The notes under the pieces are model-generated. The model was not told the origin of the DNA, made no database searches, and saw nothing but the letters and a program-made list of their open reading frames with translations. Below are positions 9,676 to 21,685 of a stretch of DNA of 64,000 nucleotides, in pieces (the stretch's first letter is position 1; every line of letters starts with the position of its first letter). The stretch covers positions 28,805,900 through 28,869,899 of the forward strand of contig OX457041.1 of assembly GCA_949752735.1 (NCBI GenBank), read 5' to 3'. This DNA is from Lumbricus terrestris. Its lineage: Eukaryota; Annelida; Clitellata; Crassiclitellata; Lumbricidae. Made by a program: the position numbers and the translations under genes.

Positions 9676-11078
9676 CAGGGTGGCTCAAAAAAAAACGTAC
9701 CACCGGGGAAAATGCGATATCTTCGCAGCCGATTGAGCTTTTTCTGCGAAAATTTCACAATTTGAAGGGGAATGAATATCCAACAATCCCTGAAAGTTTC
9801 ATTTGAAACTTTTCATGTTTGCAAAAGTTACAGCTGTTCAAACTTAAAATTTCGTTTTTTCAATTATCCGCGGAAAATTGACGTCACTTGTAGATTTCCA
9901 AGTCAAATGATATCACTTTTCACTACGACCTCAGCATTCCGTTTTGCAGTTTATTGTAAGGTATAATGAGAGTGTCCACTCCCTGCCTTAACACAAGCTC
10001 AAATTCTTTTTGTGAAGCTCAGTATGGCCTTGTTGGTCGGGTCCTGCGGCAACTGACCCCACATTAGCAGCAAGACTTGCTTCAGCTGGCCAATGTTCTC
10101 CAACTTGGGATTAAATGTCTTGCAGCGTTCCAGCATAGCTCCCCAGACGTGATAAACAAGAGGGTTAAGGTCTGGCGAGTTTGTAAATCATCTTTGCCAA
10201 TGCATTTACTTCAGTTGATGTCAATAAGGTAGCGCCATCATAATCAACCTTGCCGTGCGAGCAAGCAGGCGCACTGTCCTGCTGCATAATAAAACCAGAT
10301 GTTAGAGCATACCTGGTCTTCAATGAGTCTGGGTAAGCGAGTTCAATGATGAGTTTGACATCTAACCTACTGAATGGGATTAATTGCAGTCTTTTCTTGC
10401 AGCCGCAACACACGCCGGCATATCTGATGCCGAAACCACGATTTGCTTTGCAAACTTGACCTTTCGATTACCAAGCGAATTTCGTGAAAATCGCGCTTTT
10501 TCCGTCAGATCAAGCGACCACTTCCTGCCTCTCTTCCGACATCTGATCTTCGTTACATAAACACGTTTGCAGATAGTCTTCAATGTGCTCAGGCTCCACT
10601 TTTCACTGGGTATTTTGCTATGATCACGCGATGTCTCAGTCTCTGTTCATGCAAAGTCCGAGTTCCCATTTGATCTTTTGCAGAAACTTTGCCCATGACG
10701 TTCATTGTTTGGGTTCACCAATTGAGACCTTAATCTATAAAATATCACCAAATACCAGCAGATTGCTTCATAAACAGCTTCTTTACAGCTCATAGTGAGG
10801 TCGTATGACATCATCATCAATGTGTGTGTGTTGTAATTTGCCAAACATCCTAATGAAATCACTTGTATTGGAGCATGATTCTCCGGATAATTGAAAAAAC
10901 GAAATTTTAAGTTTGAACAGCTGTAACTTTTGCAAACATGAAAAGTTTCAAATGAAACTTTCAGGGATTGTTGTATATTCATTCCCCTTCAAATTGTGAA
11001 ATTTTCGCAGAAAAACCCCAATCGGCTGCGAAGATATCGCATTTTCCCCGGTGGTACGTTTTTTTTTGAGCCACCCTG
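9676..11078 (-). mobile_element. Mariner-like element with 196-bp inverted repeats
   Basis: The ends start CAGGGTGGCTCAAAAAAA and are inverted copies of each other over about 196 bp (9676-9871 and 10883-11078) with few differences. TA dinucleotides flank both sides (9674-9675, 11079-11080), the usual Tc1/mariner target. The interior encodes a decayed minus-strand transposase. Such long TIRs are unusual for mariner-type elements. A fragment of the same end lies at 59863-59925. Confidence 0.85.
9990..10700 (-). pseudogene. Tc1/mariner-type transposase remnant
   Basis: The minus strand carries recognisable pieces of a DDE/D transposase, which would excise and reinsert the element at TA sites. 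10165-10413 includes FIMQQDSAPACSHG, matching the second catalytic aspartate region (FQQDGAPAH type). In another frame at about 10010-10190 the text reads NSPDLNPLVYHVWGAML, matching the third catalytic region (SPDLNPID.W type). 10380-10583 gives a basic stretch (RCRKRGRKWSLDL) compatible with the N-terminal half. Frameshifts and stops separate the pieces, so no active enzyme is possible. Confidence 0.7.
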
Positions 11079-11296
11079 TATATCGAGATGCTGTTTGCTT
11101 CTCGTGGCATCTTTCATTGTAGACCTATAAGTTTATGCCTGAACCTGCAAAGAATTACTGCTTTATCCACTACCCTAGTCAGATCCATATAAAAAAGATT
11201 CTAAACCGAATACCTGTATGGCCTAATCTATATCGAGATGCTGTTTGCTTCTCACAACATCTTTCATTGTAGGCCCAAAGGCCTAAACCTGAAAAG

Positions 11297-11560
11297 GATT
11301 AAAGCTTTATCCACTAACCTAGTCAGGTATCTAAAGATTCTAAGCCAAATACCTGTTGTCACACGTCTTGAATGCCAGAAGGACATTGTTGCAATTGACG
11401 ATTGACATTCGGCAGAAGACAGAAGACTTGTTTGGCTGGGGAGGGTGGCCGTTGTGCGCCTTCTTTGACTTTTCTCTCCTTTGCCTTGGTAGCAGAAACT
11501 TCTTGCTTCCTCTATTGTCAAACACAAAACAATGTGAACATAATGCTAATTTCTTCAACT
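11297..11560. repeat. Local duplication, copy A
   Basis: This block, including GACATTCGGCAGAAGACAGA and AACACAAAACAATGTGAACA, recurs in the same order and orientation at 17020-17280. On the minus strand both copies can be read for 60-90 residues (SHCFVFD near the start), but the frames differ elsewhere and no domain is recognisable. Coding origin is possible but unproven. 11560-11920 continues with AT-rich and GATGAC-rich sequence matching the layout after copy B. Confidence 0.65.
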
Positions 11561-11921
11561 ATTATTATTTTTTATTATTACAATCATTGTTATTACTGTT
11601 ATTCGTCGTATTATTATAACTATTTATTATGCAATTATCAGGGCTGACAAGCAGTCAGTGAATCAAACTCTGAGGTAACCTACCGCACCAGCTGCCATTA
11701 TTACCGGTAATGAACTTGCTCAAAGGTCAACAGAAACCGCCGCAGGTCAGACTTGAACTCGCTTGCTCGTCGTTTCACCCAGAGCTCTCTGATCCATGTT
11801 TGATTTCTGATACTGAGTAGAAGACTTATCGAGAGAAGAATCAAATGATGGTGGTCACTATGATGACGATGACGATGATAATGATGACGATAGGGCCAAA
11901 TAATAATAACTTGTTTTAGCG

Positions 11922-12916
11922 CAGCGTTTCCCAAAGTGGGTTCCGCGGAACCCAAGGGTTCCGCGAGGCAAGCACAAGAGTTCCGCGAGAAGTTGGAAAA
12001 AAAAAATTTTTTGAGAAATTTTACTGCAACACAACATTTGAAGCAGTGTTTGAAAATGCACCGGAAGTTTGAAACTAGCGTCAGTCGTCTTTGTGTTTTA
12101 TGTTCTCATCCGACCTTTCAGTGATTATTAGCAATCCAATAATTAGCCTGGTAGGCTATGCAGTTTGTACAAGCTTAGACAACACTGCTGAACATAACGT
12201 AGGTCAGAGCATTATTATATGCCTTAGTCTGAACGGAGACGCAGTCATCTTTGTTATCATTATCTCAACGAAACTAGCCTGAGCATCGTAAAAAGCAAGT
12301 TTTAAAAGAGTCGCCAAGTCTGATCTTGTTACAGTAGCAACAAATAGTGATTTTAATTTGTTTGTGTGAAAATTTGCCAAAATTGAGTGACTTCCACTCT
12401 TTTATTTAATTTAGAAACGTGGAACGCTTTCCAAACTCACACGATTTTTAATGGTTCTCGAGGAAGTCATCGTTCAGAAAATATTGCAAATCATTTTCGC
12501 GGCCTGAAAGCGAACTTGGTTAAATGCTTCCTTTTCATGAATTAGGCCTATGATAATAGGATACGAAACCACTCAATGAAGGTGAAAAGCAGCCAACTCT
12601 ACTAACGGAGACTACGAACTTCAAATTGACCTAACACGAATGAAGCAGAATTCCAATGAACCTTCACATTCTACAAAAGGTAGGGCATACTCTCAGTAGG
12701 ATCCACAAATCGTGGTTTTTGAAAACAGGGCAATTTAATCTTTCGTGAAATTGTAAGAAAATAAACTTTCTATAGTTCAGTGTGAAGGTTTATAATTGGT
12801 AGCCTTTGCTTCCCGTGCCTTCTGCATGATTCAATGCGTTTAGTTGAGATCGGGGTTCTGCCAGAAAAAATTAGGACTCGAAAGGTTCCGTGGCCCAAAA
12901 AGTTTGGGAAACGCTG
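11922..12916. mobile_element. hAT element, non-autonomous
   Basis: The ends CAGCGTTTCCCAAAGTGGG and CAAAAAGTTTGGGAAACGCTG are inverted repeats. The flanking 8-bp duplication TTTTAGCG is exact (11914-11921, 12917-12924). The 995-bp interior has no intact ORF. On the plus strand near 12490 it reads HFRGLKANLVKC, which may be a scrap of a hAT transposase C-terminus. A truncated relative of the left end lies at 32109-32150. Confidence 0.85.
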
Positions 12917-13120
12917 TTTTAGCGGATCTCAGTAGTTCTTCATCTGGGAATGCCATTTACCTCTCCGAAACATTGCTATGGACCGCTTGAGAGATCTGGT
13001 GAGTTGACTGCATACAACAGTAACAAAAATAATAATAATTATTATTATTATAATAATTATAATAATAATAATGAATATATCAACGATAAAATAATAATGA
13101 TAATTTAATAATAATGATCT
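12917..13120. repeat. Duplicated flank and AAT-rich tract
   Basis: AGCGGATCTCAGTAGTTCTTC through the AATAAT tract at 13025-13115 parallels 18030-18190. This extends the copy A / copy B duplication past the hAT insertion. 13120-13715 is AT-rich with no feature I can support. Confidence 0.55.
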
Positions 13121-13715
13121 GTATTAATTCAAACTGACAAGTAGCCTACGTAGGCCTACCCATAATATACAGTAAGATTATACATCACGTAGTAGCTAGT
13201 AACAGATGATAACAAATTTAACTGTTTAATAGGAGTCAAATCTAACTGCAAATCACCAGCTCATCGTCCATGGCTGTTCGGTTACGTTCGGTTCCTCATT
13301 TTGTAAATTTGTGTGTTTTGACAAGTTACATTTTAACCCATTAGTGCCTGATTTTTCAAAATCATCTCAAAATATAAAACCTTTGTTGCAAATGATGAGA
13401 CTGGACAATGACTAACAAAAATTCTGTAAAATTTTAGCTTTTGATGCTTTTGGAGCAAGTTTTTGAAACGTACCATTTTGGGGGACACTAAGCTCGAATG
13501 GGTACGTGAAGATTTACATAGTAATATATGCAGGTTATATCACTCAAGACTGTTGATACAGTCGAGTTAAGAGAACATATAAATAATCGGCACTCAGAAT
13601 AATTCAAAATAAAATTTATAGGCAAGATTTCAACAAAAATGGCATGCCTGAATGCATTTATATTCAAAATTGTTCACAATTTTTAAATGAATTGCACACA
13701 GCATATCATAGTACT

Positions 13716-14071
13716 CATAGGCGTATGGGACATTTCGGCAGTGGGGGGCAAAAAAAAATTTTTTGCCCGAAAAAAATCTGACGACTTTTTTTAGTCATCC
13801 GCCCAAAATTCTTAAGATTTCCCGTCCGAAAAATCTGACGACCTTTTTTTTTTTTTTTAGTCATCCGCCCTAAATTTGTAAGATTTTCCCGTCCGAAAAA
13901 TCTTACGACTTTTTTACCCCTGCGTGCCCGAAAAATCCCTCCCGTACTTGTTTTGCCCGAAAAAATTCTCCGAAATTTTTTTGCCCGTCCAAGCCTCTTT
14001 TGCCCGAAAAACACATTTGCCCGAAATTTGGGGGGCATTTGCCCTCTGGACCCCCGCCTCGTACGCCTATG
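13716..14071. mobile_element. hAT-type MITE with A-tract hairpins
   Basis: The ends CATAGGCGTA and TACGCCTATG are inverted and flanked by the exact 8-bp duplication ATAGTACT (13708-13715, 14072-14079). The 356-bp interior repeats TTTTTGCCCGAAAAA-type words and two ACTTTTTTTAGTCATCC blocks. Minus-strand frames through it (for example 13715-14119) are low-complexity by-products, not a gene. Confidence 0.88.
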
Positions 14072-14079
14072 ATAGTACT

Positions 14080-15740
14080 TATGTTCATATCTCAAATCAA
14101 CATCCTGCAGCAATGGCAACCAACACTGCTACAGAAAGCTTATAAAGCATTTGCATGAAGCTGTTTCAAGTGCTAAAGTGCTAGTGACTAGTTTTGTGTT
14201 CTAGATTGATGGCCTAACCCTCCTTATGTGGACCGACATTTCATTTTTTTCAAACTTTCGCAGACTTTCATTCTCACAATACATCTAATTTACAATAGAT
14301 GGGATTTAGTGCTACAGTGCAAGTGAACTTCATACTTTCTGGTTCGTACAGCCAGCTTTTCCTTTCTCCGAAAGGAAACTGTGTGTTTAGATCCATGCAC
14401 TGCTCCCCACTTTTCTATTTTGAACACCTCAACCAAAGGAAGCGAAAATCTTCCCATTTGCTGGATTGTACCGTCTCAACAGTGGTATATTTTGCTCATA
14501 TGCTGTAGCAGTCTCACAGTGGTAAAGAGGTAGTCATAGTAGCCTACACAACATAGTTGTTGCAATGAACCACCCACGCCAAGTTGGGAACCCATGACCC
14601 CATCTCCATTGTAGGTCTGACTGAGCAAAGTAACCAAGTATTGTATTCAATGAACATTCCGTGTAGCCAACAAGGCTTAGTTGCAGTCTGAAAGTGGTGA
14701 AGAAGTGGTGAAAGGACCACTTGTTGTTAGGAGGAATCAACTGAACTGAGAAAAAATATGTCACCTGACTAATCCAGGTTTGGGATTCATGTACCAACTC
14801 ATCCATATGGAAGTGAATCTGAACAAAAGCCGAGTGGTGTATTCAGCATAGTACGGTACCATTGACTAGTCATTAGGCCTACCTAAAATTGTAGTAGGCC
14901 TAACTGGAAAATGCTACAGGAAGGTTATATTCAGCACAATGCACAGTGGCATTTCTTGAGTTTGGCCGACACCTTCAAAAGAATGACAAATTACATAGCG
15001 ACTGATTTTAGTTATTTTAAGTTAACTATAATAAATCAAATTATCAAATTTCATTTTCTAGCAACTACATACAACAGAATAAGTGCATTTTGACTATTGT
15101 GTTGCACTACATTGCATAGTCGCAGTAGTTTCTGGACGATTATTATCCATGTGAAATATTTATGTAGGCTATAGGCCTACATGTATAGCTAGGCTACATA
15201 GGCCTGATGTAGCCCACAGTTGAAGTTGTCAATAAATTATTGAGTAAAATAACAGCATATAATTCTAACTCTCACTGCGAGTGATGCTTCTGCCTACAAG
15301 CCATCGTTTAGACCTCTCTTCAAACAATATCTGACTAAAATACCATACAAGATGCAAAACTGCGTGTATTGAACTTCTCTGAACTTCACGCACCCTTTCG
15401 TGCCTAATTGCGCCCTCAGAATGGGACAGTGCTTTAGTGATAAAATGCATATGTTATATTTTAGTAAAATTAATTTGACTTAACTATTTAAGTAATAGTA
15501 TATACCAATCTTTGTGAAACCAAAGACAGATCTGTAGAAATGCGCACACATGCTTTTAAATACGACGCGGAAAGTCCGCAATGTTTACATTTGCTAAAAT
15601 AGGTCAATGGCGTGATTAAAAACACAATTTTATGTCAATAAAAAACATTTTGGTGCGCATTTTGCGTCCGAATCACTTAATCAGTATGTTGGCATGACGG
15701 CTACTAAATTGCATCTTAATTTTATGTGATTTTTTTAAAG
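14080..15740. other. No recognisable gene
   Basis: AT-rich non-coding sequence with scattered AGGCCTAC words and a palindrome-rich patch at 15165-15215. ORFs here are at most about 90 codons and carry no motif. 14690-14740 shares weak similarity with 18760-18830 and may be part of the local duplications. Confidence 0.5.
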
Positions 15741-16510
15741 TGGTAGCGCTCCTTAAAAGGTAACTACTCAGAGGTGCTCCCGGCCTAGATCAAGCGAAAA
15801 AAACAGTCTTCAGCATTAGGCCTATAATTAACTGTTTGTGAAATTGAGACCAGCTTGAGAGGTGTCGCATAGTCAAGGGAAGTCCATTCCAGGTCGTTGG
15901 ACCAACCACAGATCGAGAACGATCGCCTCTGCATTGCTGGAAGAGGGAGGCAACGCTCACACAGATAAGAGGAGTGTTCAGCCTGATAAGCATATCCACA
16001 CCAATGATGCAATCCTAAATGAGATGCGCTGCGGGAAAGGAAGCCAGTCAAAGATCTCTCGCATAATAGGCTATATTGGGATGCATGGTCGGACTTGGTG
16101 AACCCCCAATAAGTCGCGCGGCAGCCCGATAGACCCTCTCCAACCTCTCAATCCGAACCCACGGGAGACCAGCAAAGATGGATCACAAATGCATGGACAA
16201 GAGAAGCTGCAGCTTTAGAAGTCGGAGAGCGAGCAATGATCGACCCTGATCTGCCGCAGTCGGTAGTAGACTAGCAGCTGCGGCACGCCTGATCTAGGCC
16301 TACATGAGATGCAATGGTGAGCTCAGAGTCCAGGAGCACTCCAAGATAACGCGCCACCGAAAAAATGCATAGATGGGAATTGAGAAGAGAGAACGCTCAG
16401 GTCGAGCTTAGCCAGCCGTTGCCTATAGTGCCCAACCAAATGAATTGAGTTTTGGGGCGTTGTTCGAGTCGGAGTCGGTTTGAGGACATCCAATCTGTGA
16501 GGGTTCCCTA
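15740..16510 (-). mobile_element. L2/CR1-like LINE 3' fragment
   Basis: On the minus strand 15790-15999 reads RSRSVVGPTTWNGLPLTMR, the conserved C-terminal end of ORF2 in this LINE group. It is followed by a 3' region (AGCGCTCCTTAAAAGG on the plus strand) resembling the end of the 58140-58760 fragment. Upstream (16100-16330) are decayed connection-domain sequences. Reading is broken by stops. Confidence 0.7.
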
Positions 16511-17010
16511 TTATTCGTTTTGACGCAAACAATATCTTATAATTTATACTATCTAATTTATATTATAATCGAAAAAAAACAGTCAGCCTATAAGCCTACT
16601 GACCAGCAATATGCTCTTGAGTCCGAAATGTCGTTGTCTCACACGTCCTGTCAGATGGTTGTTTTCGAATATTTCGATAAAAAATAGACATTAGCATATT
16701 GTTACATCGATAACTCGTAAGAACGTCTTACCTATGACATTGATGCTGGTTATTTAAACTAAAATCGGTAGAAAATAAACCTAAAACTAAAGTTTTCGAA
16801 CGAATATTTCAACAGAAACCTTCAGCTTAGCGCAAGTTTTCATTAAAGCCCCGGCAGCGTTAGGCGTTACTATGGCGACATATATGACGTCATCCGTTTC
16901 AATTGTTAAAACGACGTCATCAATCATGAAATAATTCGAAAATTATGTGTGACTGCTTTGCTGCTCGTTCATCCACAGCATTTATTATATTGATCCTCCA
17001 TTGATTTATA
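16510..17010. repeat. Local duplication, copy C1
   Basis: It shares long stretches with 18895-19380 in the same orientation, including CGAATATTTCGATAAAAAAT, GAATATTTCAACAGAAA and the ACTATGGCGACA/TGACGTCATC block. Identity looks like roughly 75-80% by eye. No ORF is conserved between the copies; conservation is best around the X-box/CRE cluster. Confidence 0.75.
16866..16920 (+). promoter_or_regulatory. Candidate X-box plus CRE cluster (copy C1)
   Basis: GTTACTATGGCGAC (16866-16879) fits the RFX X-box consensus with one or two differences. Five bases on is a perfect CRE, TGACGTCA (16885-16892). A second ACGTCA lies at about 16914-16919. The same order recurs in copy C2 at 19224-19281. Factor binding is inference from motif shape only. 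Confidence 0.45.
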
Positions 17011-17019
17011 TAGCGCCTA

Positions 17020-17280
17020 AACTTGCAAATGATGAAAGCTTTGTCGGTTAACCTGGCTATAGATTCTGAGCCAAATAGCCTACCTTTTGACCCACGTCTC
17101 CAATGCAAGAATGGCAGCGATGCAAATGACATTCGGCAGAAGACAGAAGACTGTTTGGCTGTGGTTGATGGTCGCTGTGCAAGTTGATCCTTCTTCGACT
17201 CCTGTCTCTTTTGCCTTGGTTGTAGCAACTTCCTTAATGTCAAAGACAAAACAATGTGAACACAATGCTTTTATATGTTA
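17020..17280. repeat. Local duplication, copy B
   Basis: This is the counterpart of 11297-11560, sharing GACATTCGGCAGAAGACAGA, TTTGCCTTGGT and AAACAATGTGAACA. It begins with a diverged copy of the ~170-bp unit. 17280-17340 is a short CAT microsatellite; 17340-17514 has nothing recognisable. Confidence 0.65.
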
Positions 17281-17522
17281 AAAATCATCATCATCAGTCA
17301 TTGTCATCATCATCATCATCATCATCATCATCACCATTCTATTTTATTTTTATTTAACATTAGCCTTATCATTGTTTTTTGCCCCGAAGTAAACATGATC
17401 CCTCAGGGACTTCAACATTAACTATAAAAGCAGATTAATTGTCTGGAATGGACATTGGAACCTATAATGTCAAAGGCAAATTTTGAATTACCGCGCTTTG
17501 CATTGTCTGAAACAACTGTAGG

Positions 17523-17663
17523 CAGGGCTGTTTTAAAGGAATTTTTAGAACTGCACTACTCCTTCTTTCCTTTCCGATCATCCGTGGTAAATTACTTCCA
17601 ATCGGAGCAATAGTGCTTCTACAACTGCACATTTTGTGTACAACTGCACGTTAAAAAGCCCTG
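17523..17663. mobile_element. hAT-type MITE (CAGGGCTGTTTT family)
   Basis: 141 bp, starting CAGGGCTGTTTTAAAGG and ending TTAAAAAGCCCTG. The 8-bp duplication ACTGTAGG is exact (17515-17522, 17664-17671). A second member with its own exact duplication lies at 63094-63289, sharing TTCTACAACTGCACA and ATTTTGTGTACA. Confidence 0.88.
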
Positions 17664-17677
17664 ACTGTAGGTTCAAC

Positions 17678-17992
<315 letters not shown>

Positions 17993-18369
17993 TGATTATT
18001 AGGCTTAATGATAATTAAGGTCTACCTGTTCCAGCGGATCTCATTAGTTCTTCAAAGGGGAACGCCATCTGCCTCTGTCTCTCCGGAATATTGACACCTC
18101 TAACTGATATTCGCTGAGTTGACACTACAGGCAACAATAACAGCATTAATTAAAATAATAATAAAAAATAAATAAAATTTAAAAAAAATAATAATTAAGG
18201 CGACGAGGCCTGATTTTCTAGACTTGAACAACGGCTCCAAGCATAATTTAAAAAAAATCTCGATGGATCTAAGGTAGGCCTACCTCGGGTAAAAAAATAA
18301 CAATACCAAAAAATGATTCTATAATAATAGTACTATAATGATAATAATTCCAATGATGTTAGTAATAAT

Positions 18370-18527
18370 CATGGGCGGAGTTTATCAGGGGCTAGGGGGA
18401 GCTAAGCCCCCCCCAAGAAGACCCAGATTCATTTTTTTAACCGTGTAAATGGTATCTTTTCCCGGGCTTAGCTCCCCCCCAAGAAGGCTTTAGCCCCTCC
18501 AACAACGGAAACCAAACTCCGCCCATG
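18370..18527. mobile_element. hAT-type MITE (CATGGGCGGAG family)
   Basis: 158 bp with ends CATGGGCGGAGTTT and AAACTCCGCCCATG, and exact 8-bp duplication GTAATAAT (18362-18369, 18528-18535). The interior holds inverted GGGCTTAGC/GCTAAGCCC words. The second member at 54212-54360 lies in the opposite orientation. 18540-18890 shows nothing recognisable. Confidence 0.88.
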
Positions 18528-18894
18528 GTAATAATAATAATGATAGCCGTTAACTCTAGAACAACACCGCATTTTGTAGCCTCCGTTGGGGATGGGGAGA
18601 CTTTTAGGGGATAGGCCTGTATACCCTGTCACGCGACACCGGTTCATTTTACAGTCGGTTGACTCGGCTCTTAGGCATGCAGTTAGGCCTAGGCCTAAAG
18701 GTTGAGTGAACCTGGTGGGCTAGTTAATTGGTATTGAACTCGTGTCCTTCTTATCTCAATCGCCACTCAGCGAATGGAAGACTGTGAAAAGACCACTATT
18801 TGTCAGTAAACTGCTTGATTTGCGTTGCCTAAAAGTTTTTCTGTTTTAATTCTTTTGTAAATTTATTCGTTGGGGACGTATATAGGGGCCTAAA

Positions 18895-19380
18895 CTATAC
18901 GCTAACAATATCTACTAATTCATAATATCTTAATTATTATCGAAAAAAACCAGTTATACTGACCAGCAAAAAACTGTTGAGTCACAAATGTCGTTTTCTC
19001 ACTTGTCTTGTCAGCTCGTTGACTTCGAATATTTCGATAAAAAATCGATTTTAACGTCTTATTACATCGATAAGTCGTCGAACGTCTTACCACTGATCTT
19101 CAAGTTGGTCATTTCAGCAAAAACTTCGACGAAAAAACCTCTTAAATTGAAGTTTTCGCACGAATATTTCAACAGAAATCTTAAAATCAGCGCGTCTCCA
19201 TTATAACTGTGGTAGCGTTGAGCGTTACTATGGCGACAGATATGACGTCATCCGGTTTCAATTGTTAAAACGTTGACGTCATCAATCGTCAATTAATTCG
19301 ATTTTTCCGTTTGACTGCTTTGCGGCTCGCTCATCCACGACATTTAATGTATTGCATCTATAGATTTAATATACGGTTCT
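18895..19380. repeat. Local duplication, copy C2
   Basis: This is the counterpart of 16510-17010, about 2.38 kb downstream in the same orientation. The end (GACTGCTTTGCGGCTCGCTC ATCCAC) still matches copy C1. 19380-19717 has no feature I can support. Confidence 0.75.
19224..19281 (+). promoter_or_regulatory. Candidate X-box plus CRE cluster (copy C2)
   Basis: GTTACTATGGCGAC (19224-19237), TGACGTCA (19243-19250) and a second TGACGTCA (19274-19281) keep the order and near-identical spacing seen in copy C1, although the surrounding sequence has drifted. No gene start is recognisable on either side. Confidence 0.45.
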
Positions 19381-20237
19381 GGATTTAGCCTATTATTATA
19401 TCGCATCTATTGCAGAAATGCAATCATTATCATTATGCAACCGGCCTAAGTGACATTAATTTATGCAGTTAAGCAACGTACGCAAGAAAAATTAATTTCT
19501 GCTTAGTAGCTTTGGAAAACTTATTCTAGCAAATTATCTACAAATGTTAATTTACAAGATCTTTGCATGTAGGCCTACGTCCTAATAGCCTAATAGTAAT
19601 TTAAACCGCAGCGGGAACGAAGTTTACAGCCAATAGGACTACGCAGTAGGCTACCAAGATTACTATATATATATCGGCCAATCGGCGTATGCAAACATTC
19701 GTATTGAGCCTGTAATACAGAGGTCTCAAACTCAAGTCAGCATGATTGTGGGCCGCATTTGGAAATTTTGAATGACTCGCGGGCAAAGCTCGAGGGTACG
19801 TACCGTACGTATTCTATTTTTTGAAAGGTACGTACGTATTTTAACGTACCCTATTTTAGGGTACGTAAACAATAAATAAAATACGTTAACCACATCATGG
19901 CTCATTATAAGAATGTTCAATTTAATTTAAGCAAACACTCACCACCCAGTATTATACGTGTAGCCACCTATTATTAGCATATGCTCATTTTAGCAGGTAT
20001 CAAACATGTACTGCATTTAAATAGCCAGTTCAAAGAGAAACCAATTCTTTTAAATGTAAAATATATTGATTATTATTAAAGAAACAATACAATTATGCAG
20101 TGTCCCTATTTACCTATTGGCGTTGATTGATTACTAGATTTATTATGTTTCTTAGCTTCACTTGAGTGTAGAATTCTTTCTAGTTCATCGTCCGCCAATT
20201 CTGTAAATCGTCGTAGTTCCGATCTTTGTATTTCGGG

Positions 20238-21685
20238 TGTAGCGAACCAGGTTGCTACAAGCTACCTTACTTATTTACTTAAGTAAGGCCGCTATTTCTA
20301 TTACGAATTCATGGGTGCTATGCTTAGCACTGATCGATGCGGTCATCGCTATATTTAGCTTCCCATGCATTTTTCAATGGAACTTTCCGCCACGTGCGAT
20401 TTTTGATTGGTTAGACATCACGCGATGTTTTAGGCGCCAAAAAGCGCTCTCTTGCGGCAAATTAACGCGCAAACCTTCAGTCGGGCAGCAGAATTGAATC
20501 GAGTAAGACCTATGCTGGTGGAAATCGTGAACAGTGGTAAAATTGATGGTATTTTCGATTCTGGCAAGTTTCTCAGGTAGAAGACGAGGTTCTTCCGATG
20601 TCTTGTGAATCGATGTGTAATTACGAAGATTTCCGGCAACAATTAAATTGATAATACGCTTCCTACGGAGAAATTCTGGCATCGGCCGACGACTCAATAA
20701 CTTTCTACAGGACGGAAAACGGTGGATCGGCTGTCCTAAAATATCAAAGGGAACAGGGAAGTATAGGCAACCTAATCTATAGAGCTCGAACCTGAACTAA
20801 GTGTAATTAGATAAAACTTGTATCGCTATTTTGGTGCAAATATTAGTTGTGGTATATTCAGTCTGTGAACTGATCGGATAGGTGTGAAATAGTCAGTCTG
20901 TGAACTGATCTGATAAAACTTAAGCTAGTCAAGGGACATAGGCGTTTTAGGAGGGCCTTGATAGTGAATCTTTAATATTGTTTCTATTTTATCGGCTGTG
21001 TAAATAATTGCTAATGAACGACAGACAGTCGCTTGATTAATTCTACAATAAATGAAACTTGAATAGAGAACTGTGAAGTGATTTCTGCTATCGAATTATA
21101 ATGGACTCCGACAGGGAAACGGACAGTGTCTTAGGGACAGAACAAGAGGAAGATGAGTTATGTCCGAGAGAAACCCTTGAGTTGAGGACTACAGACAATA
21201 CTGATGACTTAGACCCTGCTGTATTACAGAAGCAAATGACTACAATAGAACAGTTTATGGAGCGCCAGAGTAGCATTTTAATCGGTCTAGCCGAAGAGCT
21301 GAATCTAGTTTCCATGCAGCAAGCCCAATTAAGTTCCCGCCAGAAAGAATGTGAAACAATGGTGAAGTCGGTAGCTGAAGGTAAAGTGGGTGATGGAGCT
21401 TGGGGAAAAGTTGAGGAATCGAACCCAGATAAGCACCCATTCAGTGGGGCTGTTGTGAGCTTAACAGCCACCGCTGACATATGTCCAATATCGGCCCATC
21501 CTGAGGAATTTGGTAACCAGAGAAGCTCACACCCTAGGTTAGGATTCGAACCCGCTACCATTGACACCAAAACCCTTGACCTAGGACCCAGCTTTCCTCA
21601 ACCGCGCTTAAGGGGGCGCGCAATAGTAGAGCCCATTAATTTGGGGGCGGAAACGGTAGGACAGGCGGCGCCCCCGCGCGTCACA
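20238..21685 (+). repeat. 5' LTR of the LARD-like element
   Basis: 1448 bp, TG...CA. A candidate polyadenylation signal AATAAA lies at 21047-21052, which would place the following approx. 630 bp in U5. Unusually, an open reading frame starts at 21101 inside this U5-like part and reads out across the primer-binding site. Confidence 0.85.

Larger units (their letters stand above)
8895..11370. repeat. Tandem copies of a ~170-bp non-coding unit
   Basis: Successive copies share CTGTTTGCTTCTCGTG, ATCTTTCATTGTA, ATGCCTGAACCTGCAAAG, GCTTTATCCACTAACC and ATTCTAAACCGAATACCTG. Copies lie at about 8900-9065, 9466-9675, 11083-11230 and 11230-11350. The series is interrupted by a LINE tail (9103-9465) and a mariner-like element (9676-11078). 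More diverged copies are at 7380-7549 and 17020-17100. No ORF follows the periodicity. Confidence 0.7.

Noticed and set aside
13336..13506. Possible small element with ACCCATT ends (TTAACCCATTAGTGCC left)
   Set aside because: The inverted similarity is only about seven bases and the right side lacks TTAA or any duplication.
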